A stretch of DNA of 60,293 nucleotides, taken from Syntrophobacterales bacterium. Lineage in GTDB: Bacteria; Desulfobacterota; Desulfobaccia; Desulfobaccales; 0-14-0-80-60-11. The stretch lies in NCBI GenBank assembly GCA_023229795.1, contig JALNYP010000019.1:1-60293 (forward strand), read 5' to 3'. Both the position numbers and the translations under genes were made by a program. The notes under the pieces were generated by a model, which saw nothing but the letters and a program-made list of their open reading frames with translations, did no database searches and was not told where the DNA came from. How positions within the stretch are numbered: the first letter of the stretch is position 1; each line of letters starts with the position of its first letter. Below are positions 17,440 through 27,110 of this stretch, piece after piece.

Positions 17440-18951
17440 CTATTTCCCAGCGGGGGCGGCCGCCAGTGGCGGCCCAGGCGGCGGCTGCTTTTCCCAGCCT
17501 CCCCCTAAAGCCTTGTAGAGGGCGATCAGGTTGGTATCCAGGGTGCGGACGCTCTGGACCAGGGCATCTTCGTTCGTATAAAGGGAACGCTGGGCAGTGA
17601 GGACGTTCAGAAAGTCCGTCTTGCCGGCGACGTACAACTTCATAGCCAGGTCCACGGCCTTGCGGTTATTGGCGACCGCAGTAGCGAGGGACTTGCGGTG
17701 TTCCTGTTCCTTGGCGTAGGCCACCAGCGCGGTTTCTACGTCTTTCAAGGCGGTGAGCACCGTCTTTTGGTACGTCAGCAGGGCCTGCTCCTGGAGGGCA
17801 TCCTGGACTTTGATATTATACATGATGCGGCCGCCGGCGAAAATCGGCCAGGTAACCGTGGGGCCGAAGGACCAGAACTTGCTGTTGCTCAAATTCCCCA
17901 GCTTGGTCAGATCATTGCTGGAAAAGCCGAAGCTGCCGGTGAGGGAGAACTTGGGAAACAAGTCGGCGGTGGCCACGCCGATGCGGGCCGTGGCGGCATG
18001 GATCTGGGCTTCGGCCCGCCGGATGTCCGGACGGCGCCGCACCAGTTCCGAAGGCAGACCCACGGGAATCTCCAAAGGATTGGGAGGAATGGGAGCCGCT
18101 TTGGCCAAATCCTGGGCCAACGCCGCGGGCTCCCGGCCCAGGAGCACCCCCAAACTGTAAATAGACGCCCGGGCCGAGGACTCCAGGAGCGGTATTTGGG
18201 CTTGAGTAGTGGCCACCTGGGCGTCGGCGTTGGCCACGTCCAGGGCGCCCACAAAACCGGCTTCAAAGCGCTTCCTGGTAATTTCGGCAGTGTGGCGCTG
18301 TGCGTCCAGGTTTTGCCGGGCAATGTCCAGTTGTTTCTGAAATCCCCTCAGGCTGATGTAGTTGTTGCCGACGTCGCCCACCAGGGTGATCAACACGTCC
18401 CGGCGATCCTCCACTGCGGCCTTTAGATCAGCCCCGGCGGCTTCAATGTTCCGGCGGGTGCCGCCGAAGATATCCACTTCCCAACTGGCGTCCAGGCCCA
18501 CCTGAAATAATTCCCGGAGCCCCCCGGCGGTAGCCAGCGCGGGACCGCCCGAAGTTACGACGGCGCTGGAGCTGCTGCTCCGCTCATAAATCAGCGAGGA
18601 ACTCAGGCCGGGCCACAGCGGCGCCCCCGCCACTCCCAGGGCCGCCCGGGACTGGCGGATGCGCGCCTCGGCCAGGCGCACGTCCAGGTTAGAGCGCGCC
18701 GCCATTTCCACCAGGGAGGACAGGGTCGGATCCTTAAAGGCCTCCCACCATTCCACCAGTTGCACCGGCGCGGTCGTGGTTTTGCTGGACTGCTCCGCGG
18801 TCACGGCCTTTTGGCCATCCCAGGTTTGCGGCACCTCAGTCTCCGGCCGCTGGTAATCGGGGCCCACCGCGCAGCCGGACATTATTATCAGGCCAAAAGC
18901 CGTTAAGCTGAGCAGAAGCTTCCTGAGTTTTGGCCTGGCGTAAGCCTTCAT
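17440..18951 (-). CDS. RND/MacAB-type outer membrane factor lipoprotein (NodT/OprM family)
   Basis: Two outer-membrane efflux protein (TolC-like) repeats follow a lipoprotein signal peptide with lipobox at the GC of LIIMSGC and the family hallmark AVGPDYQRP. It forms the trimeric outer-membrane channel for the MacA-MacB pump encoded upstream in the same operon. The frame is open to an ATG at 19038, but that extension reads through a dispersed palindromic repeat (18980-19004) and lacks a signal-like character, so I place the start at 18951 (18957 and 18966 are alternatives). Confidence 0.85.
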   Translation of the reverse strand: MKAYARPKLRKLLLSLTAFGLIIMSGCAVGPDYQRPETEVPQTWDGQKAVTAEQSSKTTTAPVQLVEWWEAFKDPTLSSLVEMAARSNLDVRLAEARIRQSRAALGVAGAPLWPGLSSSLIYERSSSSSAVVTSGGPALATAGGLRELFQVGLDASWEVDIFGGTRRNIEAAGADLKAAVEDRRDVLITLVGDVGNNYISLRGFQKQLDIARQNLDAQRHTAEITRKRFEAGFVGALDVANADAQVATTQAQIPLLESSARASIYSLGVLLGREPAALAQDLAKAAPIPPNPLEIPVGLPSELVRRRPDIRRAEAQIHAATARIGVATADLFPKFSLTGSFGFSSNDLTKLGNLSNSKFWSFGPTVTWPIFAGGRIMYNIKVQDALQEQALLTYQKTVLTALKDVETALVAYAKEQEHRKSLATAVANNRKAVDLAMKLYVAGKTDFLNVLTAQRSLYTNEDALVQSVRTLDTNLIALYKALGGGWEKQPPPGPPLAAAPAGK

Positions 18952-18979
18952 AGGCATAAGTATCATCACTTTCTTTGGC

Positions 18980-19004
18980 GGCACAGCCTTTCTAGGCTGG
19001 GTGC
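18980..19004. repeat. Dispersed palindromic repeat, GCACAGCCTTTCTAGGCTG family
   Basis: An imperfect palindrome with AGCCTTTCTAGGCT core. Related copies: 37749-37770, 37780-37802, 59545-59567 and 59578-59600. Here it sits in the region between macB and the outer-membrane gene. Confidence 0.55.
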
Positions 19005-19043
19005 GATTCTTTTTCGCGTCCTTAGCGTCACCCGCCATTGCCT

Positions 19044-21191
19044 CTACTCATATCTAAGGGCAATGATTGGATCAAGCCGCGAGGCCTTCCAGGCCGGATA
19101 GAAGCCGAAAACGATGCCCACGGTGACCGAGACCACGAAGGCGGCAACGATGGCGCTCAGAGATAATTCTGTCGGCCAGTGCAGCAAGACCCTGACCAGG
19201 ATGGAAATCCCCCGGCCCGCGAGGATGCCTGCGGCCCCGCCGCAGAAGCACAGAATCACCGATTCAGCCAGAAATTGCTGGAGAATGTCTCGGGCCCAGG
19301 CCCCTACGGCCATGCGCAAACCGATCTCCCGGGTGCGCTCGGTCACCGACACCAGCATGATATTCATGATCCCGACGCCGCCGACCAAGAGCGAGATCAG
19401 GGCCACCGCCAGCAGCAGTTTGGTCATCATGGTGCTGGTGGAAGACAGCGCCTTGGTCATTTCGGTCATATTCCGGATATTGAAGTCATCCGACTCCCCG
19501 GGGCCAATCCGGTGGCGCTCCCGCAACAACTCGGTGATTTGCTTGATGGCGGCCGGGATTTCTCCGCTGGACCGGCCCGCGGCCAGGAGTTGGTCCACAT
19601 TGATAAACCGCACCGGCTGCGGAGTGTCCGCTGCCTGGGTCGCAGATTGCGCCGGATACAAGCTATTTTTGGCACTGGGGTAAATCTGGTTGAGCGAGTT
19701 TACCGCGGTGCTGGTATCTGACGTGGAAGAAGAGGCGGAGGAACTCTGGTTGGCGGTGCTGGCGGAAGAACCGACCACCCGGAACTTAATCGTCGTCCAG
19801 GGGGCCACCAGGACATCGTCCTGGTCCATCCCCATCATGTTGGCGCCTTTGGTGCTCAGGACCCCGACCACCCGGAAGGTGACGTTCTGAATCCGCACTT
19901 CTTTGCCGATGGGCGACTCACCCTGAAACAGCTCTCTCACCAAGGTCTGCCCCAGGAGACAGACCTTGCTGGCGTTGCGGACATCTCGAACCGTAAAGGG
20001 GTCGCCTTCGGCCAGCGGCCATTCCCGAACATCGAGGAACGCAGGGGTGGTACCATAGATAAAGGCGGGCACCCAGTTGCGGTTGCCGTAGATGACCTGG
20101 GTCCGGGCCCGGACAATGGGCGCCACGCCCCTCACCGCGGGACATTCGGCCATAATGGCCTCGCCGTCTTGGGGGGTAAGGCTCATAACGCTGCCGGCGC
20201 CGAAGCTGATCCCGCCGCTGGAGGCCGTGCCGGGCAAGATCAGCATATTATTGGCCCCCATGCTGGCGATGGTCTGCTGGATGGCGTTGGCCGAGCCGCT
20301 GCCGATCTCCATCATGGCGATCACCGCGGCGACCCCGATGATAATGCCCAGAGTGGTGAGGGCCGCCCTGAGGATATTACGCCGCAGGCCATTGAGCGCG
20401 GTGCGCACCATCCACTCGAACCGCAGCCAGGCCCAGCCCGAACGCAGGCCGGCAGGTTTAGTGTCAGGAGCGGGAGCAGGGCTTTCGGGTTCCACCGTGG
20501 GAAGAAAAGGTTCTGCAGCTTCGATTACGCCGTCGCTGATCTTGATAATACGCTTGGCCGCCCGGGCCACGTTGGCGTCATGGGTGACCAGAATGATGGT
20601 AACGCCTTCTTTCTCGTTCAGTTCTTTAAAGAGTTCGAGGACTTCCTCACTGGTGCGGGAGTCGAGGTTGCCGGTGGGTTCATCGGCGAACAACAGGGGC
20701 GGATAGTTGATCAGGGCCCGGGCGATGGCGACCCGCTGCTGCTGGCCGCCGGAGAGTTGGGAGGGTTCATGATCCAGACGCCCCTTCAGGCCAACCCGGT
20801 GGAGCAAGGTTTCGGCCCGCTGCCGCGCCTCCCGGTCGGAAAGGTGCTCCGCGGTGTACGACAGGGGCATGGTCACATTTTCCAGAGCGCTGGTCCGTGG
20901 CAGGAGATTGAAATTTTGAAAGACGAAGCCGATATTCCGGTTGCGCAGCTGGGCCCACTCATCGGCCGACAGGGAGACCACATCCTGGCCGTCCAGCCAG
21001 TATTCTCCGGAGGTCGGACGGTCAAGGCAGCCCAGGATATTCATGAGCGTGGTCTTTCCTGACCCCGACGTGCCCATGAGCGCCACAAATTCGCCCTGGG
21101 CAATCTTGATCGAGACGCCTTTCAATACCGGCACGTCGATCTCGCCCAAATTATAGGTTTTATAGATATCCCGCAGTTCGATAAATTCCAT
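19044..21191 (-). CDS. macB: MacB-like ABC exporter (ATPase fused to permease)
   Basis: The 715-residue protein has an N-terminal ABC ATPase: Walker A GTSGSGKTT (about residues 40-48), signature LSGGQQQR, Walker B LLFADEPTGNLD. The permease half has a membrane helix at about 272-295, a large periplasmic MacB_PCD domain to about 590, and three C-terminal FtsX-type helices. It is a mechanotransmission-type transporter that drives export through MacA and an outer-membrane channel. A serine/threonine-rich insert lies at about residues 475-500 in the periplasmic domain. Substrate unknown (antibiotic, lipoprotein, toxin or siderophore are all known for the family). Confidence 0.92.
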   Translation of the reverse strand: MEFIELRDIYKTYNLGEIDVPVLKGVSIKIAQGEFVALMGTSGSGKTTLMNILGCLDRPTSGEYWLDGQDVVSLSADEWAQLRNRNIGFVFQNFNLLPRTSALENVTMPLSYTAEHLSDREARQRAETLLHRVGLKGRLDHEPSQLSGGQQQRVAIARALINYPPLLFADEPTGNLDSRTSEEVLELFKELNEKEGVTIILVTHDANVARAAKRIIKISDGVIEAAEPFLPTVEPESPAPAPDTKPAGLRSGWAWLRFEWMVRTALNGLRRNILRAALTTLGIIIGVAAVIAMMEIGSGSANAIQQTIASMGANNMLILPGTASSGGISFGAGSVMSLTPQDGEAIMAECPAVRGVAPIVRARTQVIYGNRNWVPAFIYGTTPAFLDVREWPLAEGDPFTVRDVRNASKVCLLGQTLVRELFQGESPIGKEVRIQNVTFRVVGVLSTKGANMMGMDQDDVLVAPWTTIKFRVVGSSASTANQSSSASSSTSDTSTAVNSLNQIYPSAKNSLYPAQSATQAADTPQPVRFINVDQLLAAGRSSGEIPAAIKQITELLRERHRIGPGESDDFNIRNMTEMTKALSSTSTMMTKLLLAVALISLLVGGVGIMNIMLVSVTERTREIGLRMAVGAWARDILQQFLAESVILCFCGGAAGILAGRGISILVRVLLHWPTELSLSAIVAAFVVSVTVGIVFGFYPAWKASRLDPIIALRYE

Positions 21192-21223
21192 GGGGTTCTC
21201 GCGATCCGAGTTGGGACAGGGCG

Positions 21224-22561
21224 CTACTTGCTGTTGGCAGACTTCCGGAAGAACTGCGGCGTAAAGGGGCTACCGCCGGGTGAGCCTTCGCCGCCGCTGG
21301 CCTGTTTCTGTACTTCGCCCACGATGACTGGAGTCCCTTCCTTTAACTGGGCGCTTTCCACTTCGGTCATGGTCCCATCGCTTAACCCGGCGGTAACTTT
21401 AACCGGGCGCACCAGAGACCCCTGGGGAACCCAAACGGTCTTGAGGGGCGGCGCGGCTTTGACGCCCTCAGGAGATGGCTTCCCGCCTTTCTTGCCTTTT
21501 TTGCCGGTCTCCCGGAACTCGGCTACCACCTGTTCCGGCTGCGGCGCCCACCGGAGCGCAGTATTGGGCACGATGAGGACATTGCGGCGTTCGCCCACGA
21601 TAAATTTGACGTTGGCCGTCAGGTACGGCAACAGCTTGCCGTTGGAATTGTCGGTGTTAACCTCCACGGTGTAGGTGACCACGTTCTGGGTCATGGTGGC
21701 GTTGAGCCGCACCTTGCCGACTTCCCCTTGAAAGACCTCGCCGGGGTGGGCATCTACGGTAAAGGTGACCGGTTGGCCCGGATGGATGCGGCCGATATCC
21801 GCTTCGTTCACCGAGACCCAAACCTGGATGCGATTCAGGTCCTTGGCGATCAAAAAGAGGCTGGGGGCGCTGAGGCTGGCGACCACGGTCTGGCCGATGT
21901 TGACCCGCCGGTCCACAATGACCCCTTTGACCGGCGATTGGATGGTGCAGTAAGCCAGGTTCTGTTTGGCCCGGCGCAGGGTGGCCTGAGACTGATCGAC
22001 GGCCTTTTTCGCCTGGACAATGGCGGCCTTGCCTACCTCCACGTTCGCCTTGGCCATCTCATAGGCTGATTGGGCCGCGTCATAGTCGGCTTGAGAAAGG
22101 GCATCGGAGGGCCCCAGCTTCTTGGCCCGCCCCCAATCCCTCTCGGTCTGGAAGAGTTTAGCCTTAAGCTGTTTCAGGTTCGCTTCGACGTTGAGCACCG
22201 CGGCCTGATTCTGAGCCAGTTGGGCCTTGGCCACCTCGACGTCGGCGCTATAGAGCGCATCGTCAATCCGGGCCAGCACCGTGCCGGCCTCGATCACCGA
22301 GCCATAGTCCACCGGTTTGCCGTTCTTATCCTTGCCGAAGGTCACGATCTTGCCCGCGACCTGGGCTCCGATATCGATGACTTCTTCCGGCTCCACCGTG
22401 CCGGTGGCGCTGATGGTCGCCATCAGATCGCCTTTCTTGACCGGGACTGTGCGGAAAGCCGTCGTATTGCTGCCGCCCCGAAGCAGGTACCCCGTGAGCA
22501 ACAGCACCGCGCCCACCGCCACGAGGCCGATAACCAGGCTGCGTTTATCAGGAAACTTCAT
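21224..22561 (-). CDS. macA: Periplasmic adaptor protein (MacA/HlyD family)
   Basis: The 445-residue protein has one N-terminal membrane anchor (about 10-28), a lipoyl-like half-motif (ATGTVEPEEVIDIGAQVAG), a long coiled-coil hairpin (about 100-195), the second lipoyl half and beta-barrel domain, and a C-terminal membrane-proximal domain. A lysine/glycine-rich insert lies at about 360-380. It bridges MacB to the outer-membrane channel. It is the first gene of the leftward macA-macB-OMF operon and lies divergent to marR. Confidence 0.92.
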   Translation of the reverse strand: MKFPDKRSLVIGLVAVGAVLLLTGYLLRGGSNTTAFRTVPVKKGDLMATISATGTVEPEEVIDIGAQVAGKIVTFGKDKNGKPVDYGSVIEAGTVLARIDDALYSADVEVAKAQLAQNQAAVLNVEANLKQLKAKLFQTERDWGRAKKLGPSDALSQADYDAAQSAYEMAKANVEVGKAAIVQAKKAVDQSQATLRRAKQNLAYCTIQSPVKGVIVDRRVNIGQTVVASLSAPSLFLIAKDLNRIQVWVSVNEADIGRIHPGQPVTFTVDAHPGEVFQGEVGKVRLNATMTQNVVTYTVEVNTDNSNGKLLPYLTANVKFIVGERRNVLIVPNTALRWAPQPEQVVAEFRETGKKGKKGGKPSPEGVKAAPPLKTVWVPQGSLVRPVKVTAGLSDGTMTEVESAQLKEGTPVIVGEVQKQASGGEGSPGGSPFTPQFFRKSANSK

Positions 22562-22919
22562 CTGTTTAGGTCCGGTATCCTTTGGTATAAAAAGGTAATC
22601 TTCCGCCCACCGCCTCCACCAGAGAAGATTCGGGGCGAGAGGCGAGGGCGGCCGGAGAATCCTGCCAAATTCCCGTCATTATCAATTGCATCAACCGCCA
22701 TGTCAAGGTTAGCAAATTGACCGTTAATACATTAACCAATTTTAACGGACAATCCGGCGCTAAAAAATCAGCCTTCCCTAAAAAAAGAAAGGAGAAAATC
22801 GGCGATCCGGCCAAGTCCTATCGCCAGCAACAGAAACCACGCGAGCCCCTGCCGGTCCGGGAAAAGATTTTTTTTGACAATTCGTTATATATTTAGTAGT
22901 TATCATTATAACTAATTCT
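22562..22919. other. Divergent promoter region between macA and marR
   Basis: No gene is present in these 358 bases. The right end holds the marR promoter and operator; the macA promoter should lie in the left part, which is AT-rich around 22680-22760. Confidence 0.5.
22874..22914 (+). promoter_or_regulatory. marR promoter with palindromic operator
   Basis: TTGACA at 22874-22879 is followed after 17 bases by TAGTTA (22897-22902). The latter is part of a perfect inverted repeat TAGTTAT-CATT-ATAACTA (22897-22914). An 18-base palindrome over the -10 region, 5 bases before the start codon of a MarR gene, is the expected layout of autorepression. There is no Shine-Dalgarno sequence, so the transcript is nearly leaderless. 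Confidence 0.65.
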
Positions 22920-23363
22920 ATGAGCGATTCCTATCTCACCAAAGATTCTCTGGGGTTCATCATCTACCGGACCGCGCTGGCCCTCAAGGGAGCTCTGCAG
23001 CGCTGCTTTAAAGAGCACGGCTACGAGATCACCGCTGAGCAGTGGGCCATCCTTCGGCATCTCTGGGAGGAAGACGGCCTGTCGCAGCGGGAGATCGCCG
23101 AAAAGGCCGCCAAGGATAAGCCCAACATCACCCGGATGCTCGACGCCCTGGAGAAAAAGCATCTGATCTTTCGCCAGCCCGATCCCCAGGACCGCCGCAA
23201 ATATTGCATCTACCTCACCAAAGACGGGAGGCAACTCTACGAACGCCTCTCTCCCCTGGCCCAAAGCCTGCGGCAAAAAGTTACTGCTAATCTGACCGGG
23301 CCGGAGATCGATTCGTTAAAAGCCACCTTACATAAAATATACCAAAATCTCGGCGACCTGTAA
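22920..23363 (+). CDS. MarR-family transcriptional regulator
   Basis: The 147-residue protein has the MarR winged-helix fold: recognition region LSQREIAEKAAKDKPNITRMLDAL and wing QPDPQDRRKYCIYLT. It is a dimeric repressor usually released by small ligands. Divergent orientation to macA-macB-OMF makes that pump its likely target, and the palindrome at 22897-22914 its likely binding site. The ATG is only 5 bases beyond the palindrome. Confidence 0.9.
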   Translation: MSDSYLTKDSLGFIIYRTALALKGALQRCFKEHGYEITAEQWAILRHLWEEDGLSQREIAEKAAKDKPNITRMLDALEKKHLIFRQPDPQDRRKYCIYLTKDGRQLYERLSPLAQSLRQKVTANLTGPEIDSLKATLHKIYQNLGDL

Positions 23364-23446
23364 GTTTTCCTCCTGCCGGCGGTTCCGGTAATTGACCCCC
23401 TGGCCGAGTCACCCTCCGCCGCTGCCGGGTTCTTGCCCGGCACACT

Positions 23447-23473
23447 AAAAAAGGCCGGTAGGATACCGGCCTT
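23447..23473 (-). terminator. Rho-independent terminator of the metV-like gene / nif transcript
   Basis: Arms AAGGCCGGTA and TACCGGCCTT with a GGA loop, followed on the minus strand by six T. It lies 34 bases after the metV-like stop and could also serve marR from the other side. Confidence 0.75.
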
Positions 23474-23506
23474 TGGCTGAACGTCAATGGGCGTGCTGAA
23501 TGAGGG

Positions 23507-24181
23507 TTAATGGTCCGGGCGCACCAACTGCCGAGGGCCGCTGGCCCCGGCGGGACGCCAGTCCTTGGGGCCGCAGTAGGCCGTAAGGCGGTCGAGTTCG
23601 CCCAACTGGCTCAAGCGCTCATAAATCAGGGCCCAGACGCAGGGCACGTCGCACTTCAAGGTGGCCGAGACTTCGCATTTGCCGCCCTGGGAGCCGCCGC
23701 AGGGGCCGTTGAGTAGGCCCTTGGCGCAGCGGGTTACGGGGCAGAGGCCGCCGGTCATGCCCAGGACGCAGTTGCCGCAGCCCTGGCAGCGCTCCTGCCA
23801 GACGCCGGCGCCCGAGGTCTCGCCGATGAACATGGTGTTGAGGCCCGGGAACACTGCTTTGCCGGGCAGGCGTTCCGCCAGGCTCTGGATGCCGGCGCCG
23901 CAGGCAATGGAGACCACAGCGTCCGCGCCTTCGGCCTTATCGATGACGTCCAGGAGGAAGTCATGGATGCACTGGCGATCGACGCTCACTTCGAGGATTT
24001 CCATCTCTTTGCCTTCCAGGCGAAAGGCCATGTCCAGGGCGGCGGCCAGCTCCGCCACCTGCTTGCGCCCGCCGCTCAAACATTCCGCGGTGCAGGTATC
24101 GCACCCGGCGATAAGAATCTTGCCATATGGACGCACCATCTCCTTGATTTCGGAGAGGGGTTTTCTTTCTCCAACGACCAT
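23507..24181 (-). CDS. metV: Methylenetetrahydrofolate reductase C-terminal-domain protein (MetV-like)
   Basis: I start at 24181 (MVVGERKPLSEI), the family-typical beginning. The 224-residue protein has cysteine clusters CDTCTAEC, CQGCGNC and the hallmark LNGPCGGSQGGKCEV of the MTHFR_C zinc/iron-sulfur domain. In acetogens and sulfate reducers this protein partners MetF, linking methylene-THF reduction to an electron donor in the methyl branch of the Wood-Ljungdahl pathway. No metF is seen here. It lies 211 bases downstream of nifB, same strand, and ends in the 23447-23473 terminator. Confidence 0.85.
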   Translation of the reverse strand: MVVGERKPLSEIKEMVRPYGKILIAGCDTCTAECLSGGRKQVAELAAALDMAFRLEGKEMEILEVSVDRQCIHDFLLDVIDKAEGADAVVSIACGAGIQSLAERLPGKAVFPGLNTMFIGETSGAGVWQERCQGCGNCVLGMTGGLCPVTRCAKGLLNGPCGGSQGGKCEVSATLKCDVPCVWALIYERLSQLGELDRLTAYCGPKDWRPAGASGPRQLVRPDH

Positions 24182-24392
24182 AGTTCCCGTCCTTACAAAA
24201 AATTTCCGGGAGGATCCGTCGATTGCCCCCCGGTCTGAGACGTGCCCTGGCACGAGGCCATTCAATTGTTTAATTATAAATTATCTTTAATTCACGAGCA
24301 ACTATTCTTGTGAAATTCGGGGAGGAGAAATAGTCACGTCCGCGGTGAGATTAGCGCTCAGGGCGGGGGAACCCCGCCCCTACCGCGGCTGA

Positions 24393-25655
24393 TTACATGC
24401 AGCCCTCTCCGGACTTCTTATTGCAGCAGCCTCCGGCGACGCCCGACCTCCGGCCTTTGAGCGCGCTCAGATCGCCGTCGCCATAAATGGCCGTCAGGGC
24501 CATCTCGATGAAGCCGTGCATCACCACCGGTTCCACCCCGGCCTCGCTCAGGATGGCCTGGGGGGTGTCGCCGATGCCGCTGACCAGGGCGGCGCGGCAG
24601 TCTTTCAGGGTTTCCGCCAGGGCCCACCAGCGATCGGCGCCGCCGCCGGGCGGGGGCGCAGGCCGCGCCTCGAGTCTCTCAAAGCCGCCGTCTTTCGGTC
24701 CCCAGATCTGAAACCCCGGGGCCTCACCCAGGTGCAGGTTAACCAGCACCCCCTCCTGGGTAGCTACGGCCACGTAGGGGCGATCCACCGGGGCCGGGAC
24801 CGCGTGAGCGCACGCCGACAGGCAGCCCCGGAAGTCGTCGGTGCGGTCGTCTTCGAGCAACCCCACCGCGTCGGCCCGGCACCGGGTGCAGTGGTGCATC
24901 TGGGGTATAAGCTTCTCCGCTTCCCGGCGGATTGCTGTCATCTGCTCCGGGAGCGGTTCCGGGACATCCCCGAAGGGGGTCTCGGCATTGGGATACATGG
25001 GCATGCAGTTGAGGATATCCACCCCTAACTCCGCCATCTTTGCGGCCACCGCCTGGACGTGGTGGTCGTTAATCCCGGGAATGATAATGGTGTTCACCTT
25101 AACCGTGATCCCCCGGGCCTTCAAGCCCCGGATGGACTCCAGTTGCCGCTTGAGCAGTACTTCCGCGGCCGCCACCCCCCGATAGATCACCTTGCCGTCC
25201 CGCACCCAGCTATAAATCTTGGCGCCGATCTCCGGGTCCACCGCGTTCACCGTCAGGGTGACATGGGAGACTTGAAGCGCGGCCAGTTCATCCAGATACG
25301 GCGGCAGCCCCAGGCCGTTGGTGGCCAGGCAGAGCAACAGATCCGGAAACTGTGCCCGGATCAGGCGCACCGTTTCCAAGGTCTCGGCGGCATTGGCAAA
25401 CGGGTCGCCCGGGCCGGCGATGCCCGCCACGGTGATGCGGGGCTCCTTCTCCAAGACTTTAGCCAGGTAGGCAATAGCCTGCTTGGGCTTGAGCACCGCA
25501 CTGGTGACCCCGGGGCGGCTTTCGTTGACGCAATCGTATTTCCGATTGCAGTAGTTGCACATGATGTTGCACTTGGGCGCCACCGGCAGATGCACCCGGC
25601 CGCAGTCGCCCTTCACCGCCACATTGAAACATGGATGTCGATCGGTATTTAACAT
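24393..25655 (-). CDS. nifB: NifB, radical SAM FeMo-cofactor precursor synthase with C-terminal NifX-like domain
   Basis: The 420-residue protein has HPCFNVAVKGDCGRVHLPVA and the radical SAM cluster motif C29-x3-C33-x2-C36 typical of NifB, and a C-terminal NifX/NafY-like domain (about 290-400). It builds the 8Fe NifB-co core with an inserted carbide for FeMo-co. It ends in a Cys-rich tail (CCNKKSGEGC). It is the last nif gene of the leftward operon, 82 bases after nifN. Confidence 0.95.
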   Translation of the reverse strand: MLNTDRHPCFNVAVKGDCGRVHLPVAPKCNIMCNYCNRKYDCVNESRPGVTSAVLKPKQAIAYLAKVLEKEPRITVAGIAGPGDPFANAAETLETVRLIRAQFPDLLLCLATNGLGLPPYLDELAALQVSHVTLTVNAVDPEIGAKIYSWVRDGKVIYRGVAAAEVLLKRQLESIRGLKARGITVKVNTIIIPGINDHHVQAVAAKMAELGVDILNCMPMYPNAETPFGDVPEPLPEQMTAIRREAEKLIPQMHHCTRCRADAVGLLEDDRTDDFRGCLSACAHAVPAPVDRPYVAVATQEGVLVNLHLGEAPGFQIWGPKDGGFERLEARPAPPPGGGADRWWALAETLKDCRAALVSGIGDTPQAILSEAGVEPVVMHGFIEMALTAIYGDGDLSALKGRRSGVAGGCCNKKSGEGCM

Positions 25656-25737
25656 GACCGTAATTCCTGTATTAAGAGCTTCGAGATCGGGGCGGGACTA
25701 TCACCCCCCTGCCCTCTCGAAACGTTATGGTGACTTC

Positions 25738-27096
25738 TCAAATATAGCCGTAGCCCACCGGACTGGTCTCCTGCTTACGTTCGATCATGGCGTTGACGAT
25801 GCGGTCCAGGAGGTTTTGAGCGCCCCGGTAACCCAGGTGCAGCGTCCGGGGGCCGCCGAAACGGTCATGGATGGGGAAACCCACCCGCACCAGGGGCGCC
25901 TGCCAATGCTTGGCCAGATGATAGCCCTTGCTATGGCCGACGAGCAGATCAGGCTTCAGGGCCTCGGCCTCCGCGGCGATCTCGTAGAAGTCCATACCTT
26001 CCCGCACGAGCGGCGGCTCCGGCAGGAGATCCCCGATGACGTCGGCCACCGCTTGGGCCAGACGGCCGCTGCGGCCGCCCGAAGCCACCAGCACCGGGTT
26101 GACGCCGATTTCGGCCAGGAAGGAGACCAACCCCACCACCAGGTCCTCTTCGCCATAGACCACGGCCCGCTTGTTGAAGATATACTTATGGCCGTCCACA
26201 TAGGCGTCAATGAGGCGGCCCCGCTCCTGGGCGTGCTTTTCAGGGATAGGCCGCCCGGCCACTTCCTTGAGCACGTGGAAAAACTCGTCCGTCTCCCTGA
26301 GGCCGATGGGCAGGCCCAAGGGGCGGCAGGGCACCCCAAAGCGCGCCTCCAGGAGGCGCCCGGCGGTCTCCTCAGCGAACAGGGTGCGCCCGAACTCCAG
26401 GGTGGCCCGGGAAGACCCCATGGCCTTGATGGCGTTTAGAGGCGTGCCGCCGGCGGGGATCTTGTCATAATCCAGTTGGGCCGGCCCATCCAGGGTCTCG
26501 GAGATATCCGGCAGGATAATCCCGGGTAGCCCGAAATCCGCCAGGATTTCTTTCAGGTAGCGGATATCCGCGGGCGAGATAAAGCCCGGCAGGAGATTGA
26601 TGGCCTCTGAGGTCTCGCCGCCCTGGGCCAGTTTTGCCACCACTGCTTTGACCGCGGCATGGAAGCCCTCCATGTGGGTGCCGCTGTAGCTGGGGGTGGA
26701 GACGGTGACGATCTCCGGCGCGCCCGGCTCCTCCAACTCCCGGCGAAATTCCCGCACTATGCCGGGCAGGTCGTCGCCGATGGTCTCGGTGAGACAGGTG
26801 GAAGCCACCCCGATGAGGCCGGCGCCGTACTTGGTCATGACGTTTTTAAGGCCCTGCTTGAGATTGGGGCCGCCGCCATAGACCGCGTGCTTCTCCCCCA
26901 GAGACGAAGAGGCGATGTCCATGGGTTCACGAAAATGGCTGATGACATAGCGCCGCATATAGGTGGCGCACCCCTGCGAGCCATGGAGAAAAGGCACTGC
27001 GCCTTCAATCCCCCGGAAGGCCAGGCAGGCCCCTAAAGGCTTGCACAGCTTGCAGGCGTTGGTAGTCGAGATATATGGAGATTCATGATTTTTCAT
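25738..27096 (-). CDS. nifN: NifN, FeMo-cofactor scaffold beta-like subunit
   Basis: The start at 27096 (MKNHESPYIST) is chosen as it begins the conserved NACKLCKPLGACLAFRG block. Homologous to NifK in fold, with GSQGCATYMRRY and CLTETIGDDLPG. With NifE it forms the scaffold where NifB-co matures to FeMo-co. It begins 14 bases after nifE. The product has 452 residues, usual for the family. Confidence 0.93.
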   Translation of the reverse strand: MKNHESPYISTTNACKLCKPLGACLAFRGIEGAVPFLHGSQGCATYMRRYVISHFREPMDIASSSLGEKHAVYGGGPNLKQGLKNVMTKYGAGLIGVASTCLTETIGDDLPGIVREFRRELEEPGAPEIVTVSTPSYSGTHMEGFHAAVKAVVAKLAQGGETSEAINLLPGFISPADIRYLKEILADFGLPGIILPDISETLDGPAQLDYDKIPAGGTPLNAIKAMGSSRATLEFGRTLFAEETAGRLLEARFGVPCRPLGLPIGLRETDEFFHVLKEVAGRPIPEKHAQERGRLIDAYVDGHKYIFNKRAVVYGEEDLVVGLVSFLAEIGVNPVLVASGGRSGRLAQAVADVIGDLLPEPPLVREGMDFYEIAAEAEALKPDLLVGHSKGYHLAKHWQAPLVRVGFPIHDRFGGPRTLHLGYRGAQNLLDRIVNAMIERKQETSPVGYGYI

Positions 27097-27110
27097 GGCC
27101 CTTGTCCTTT

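Noticed and set aside
18952..19038. N-terminal extension of the outer-membrane factor to the ATG at 19038
   Set aside because: It would read through a dispersed palindromic repeat and would put 29 residues before a normal lipoprotein signal peptide.
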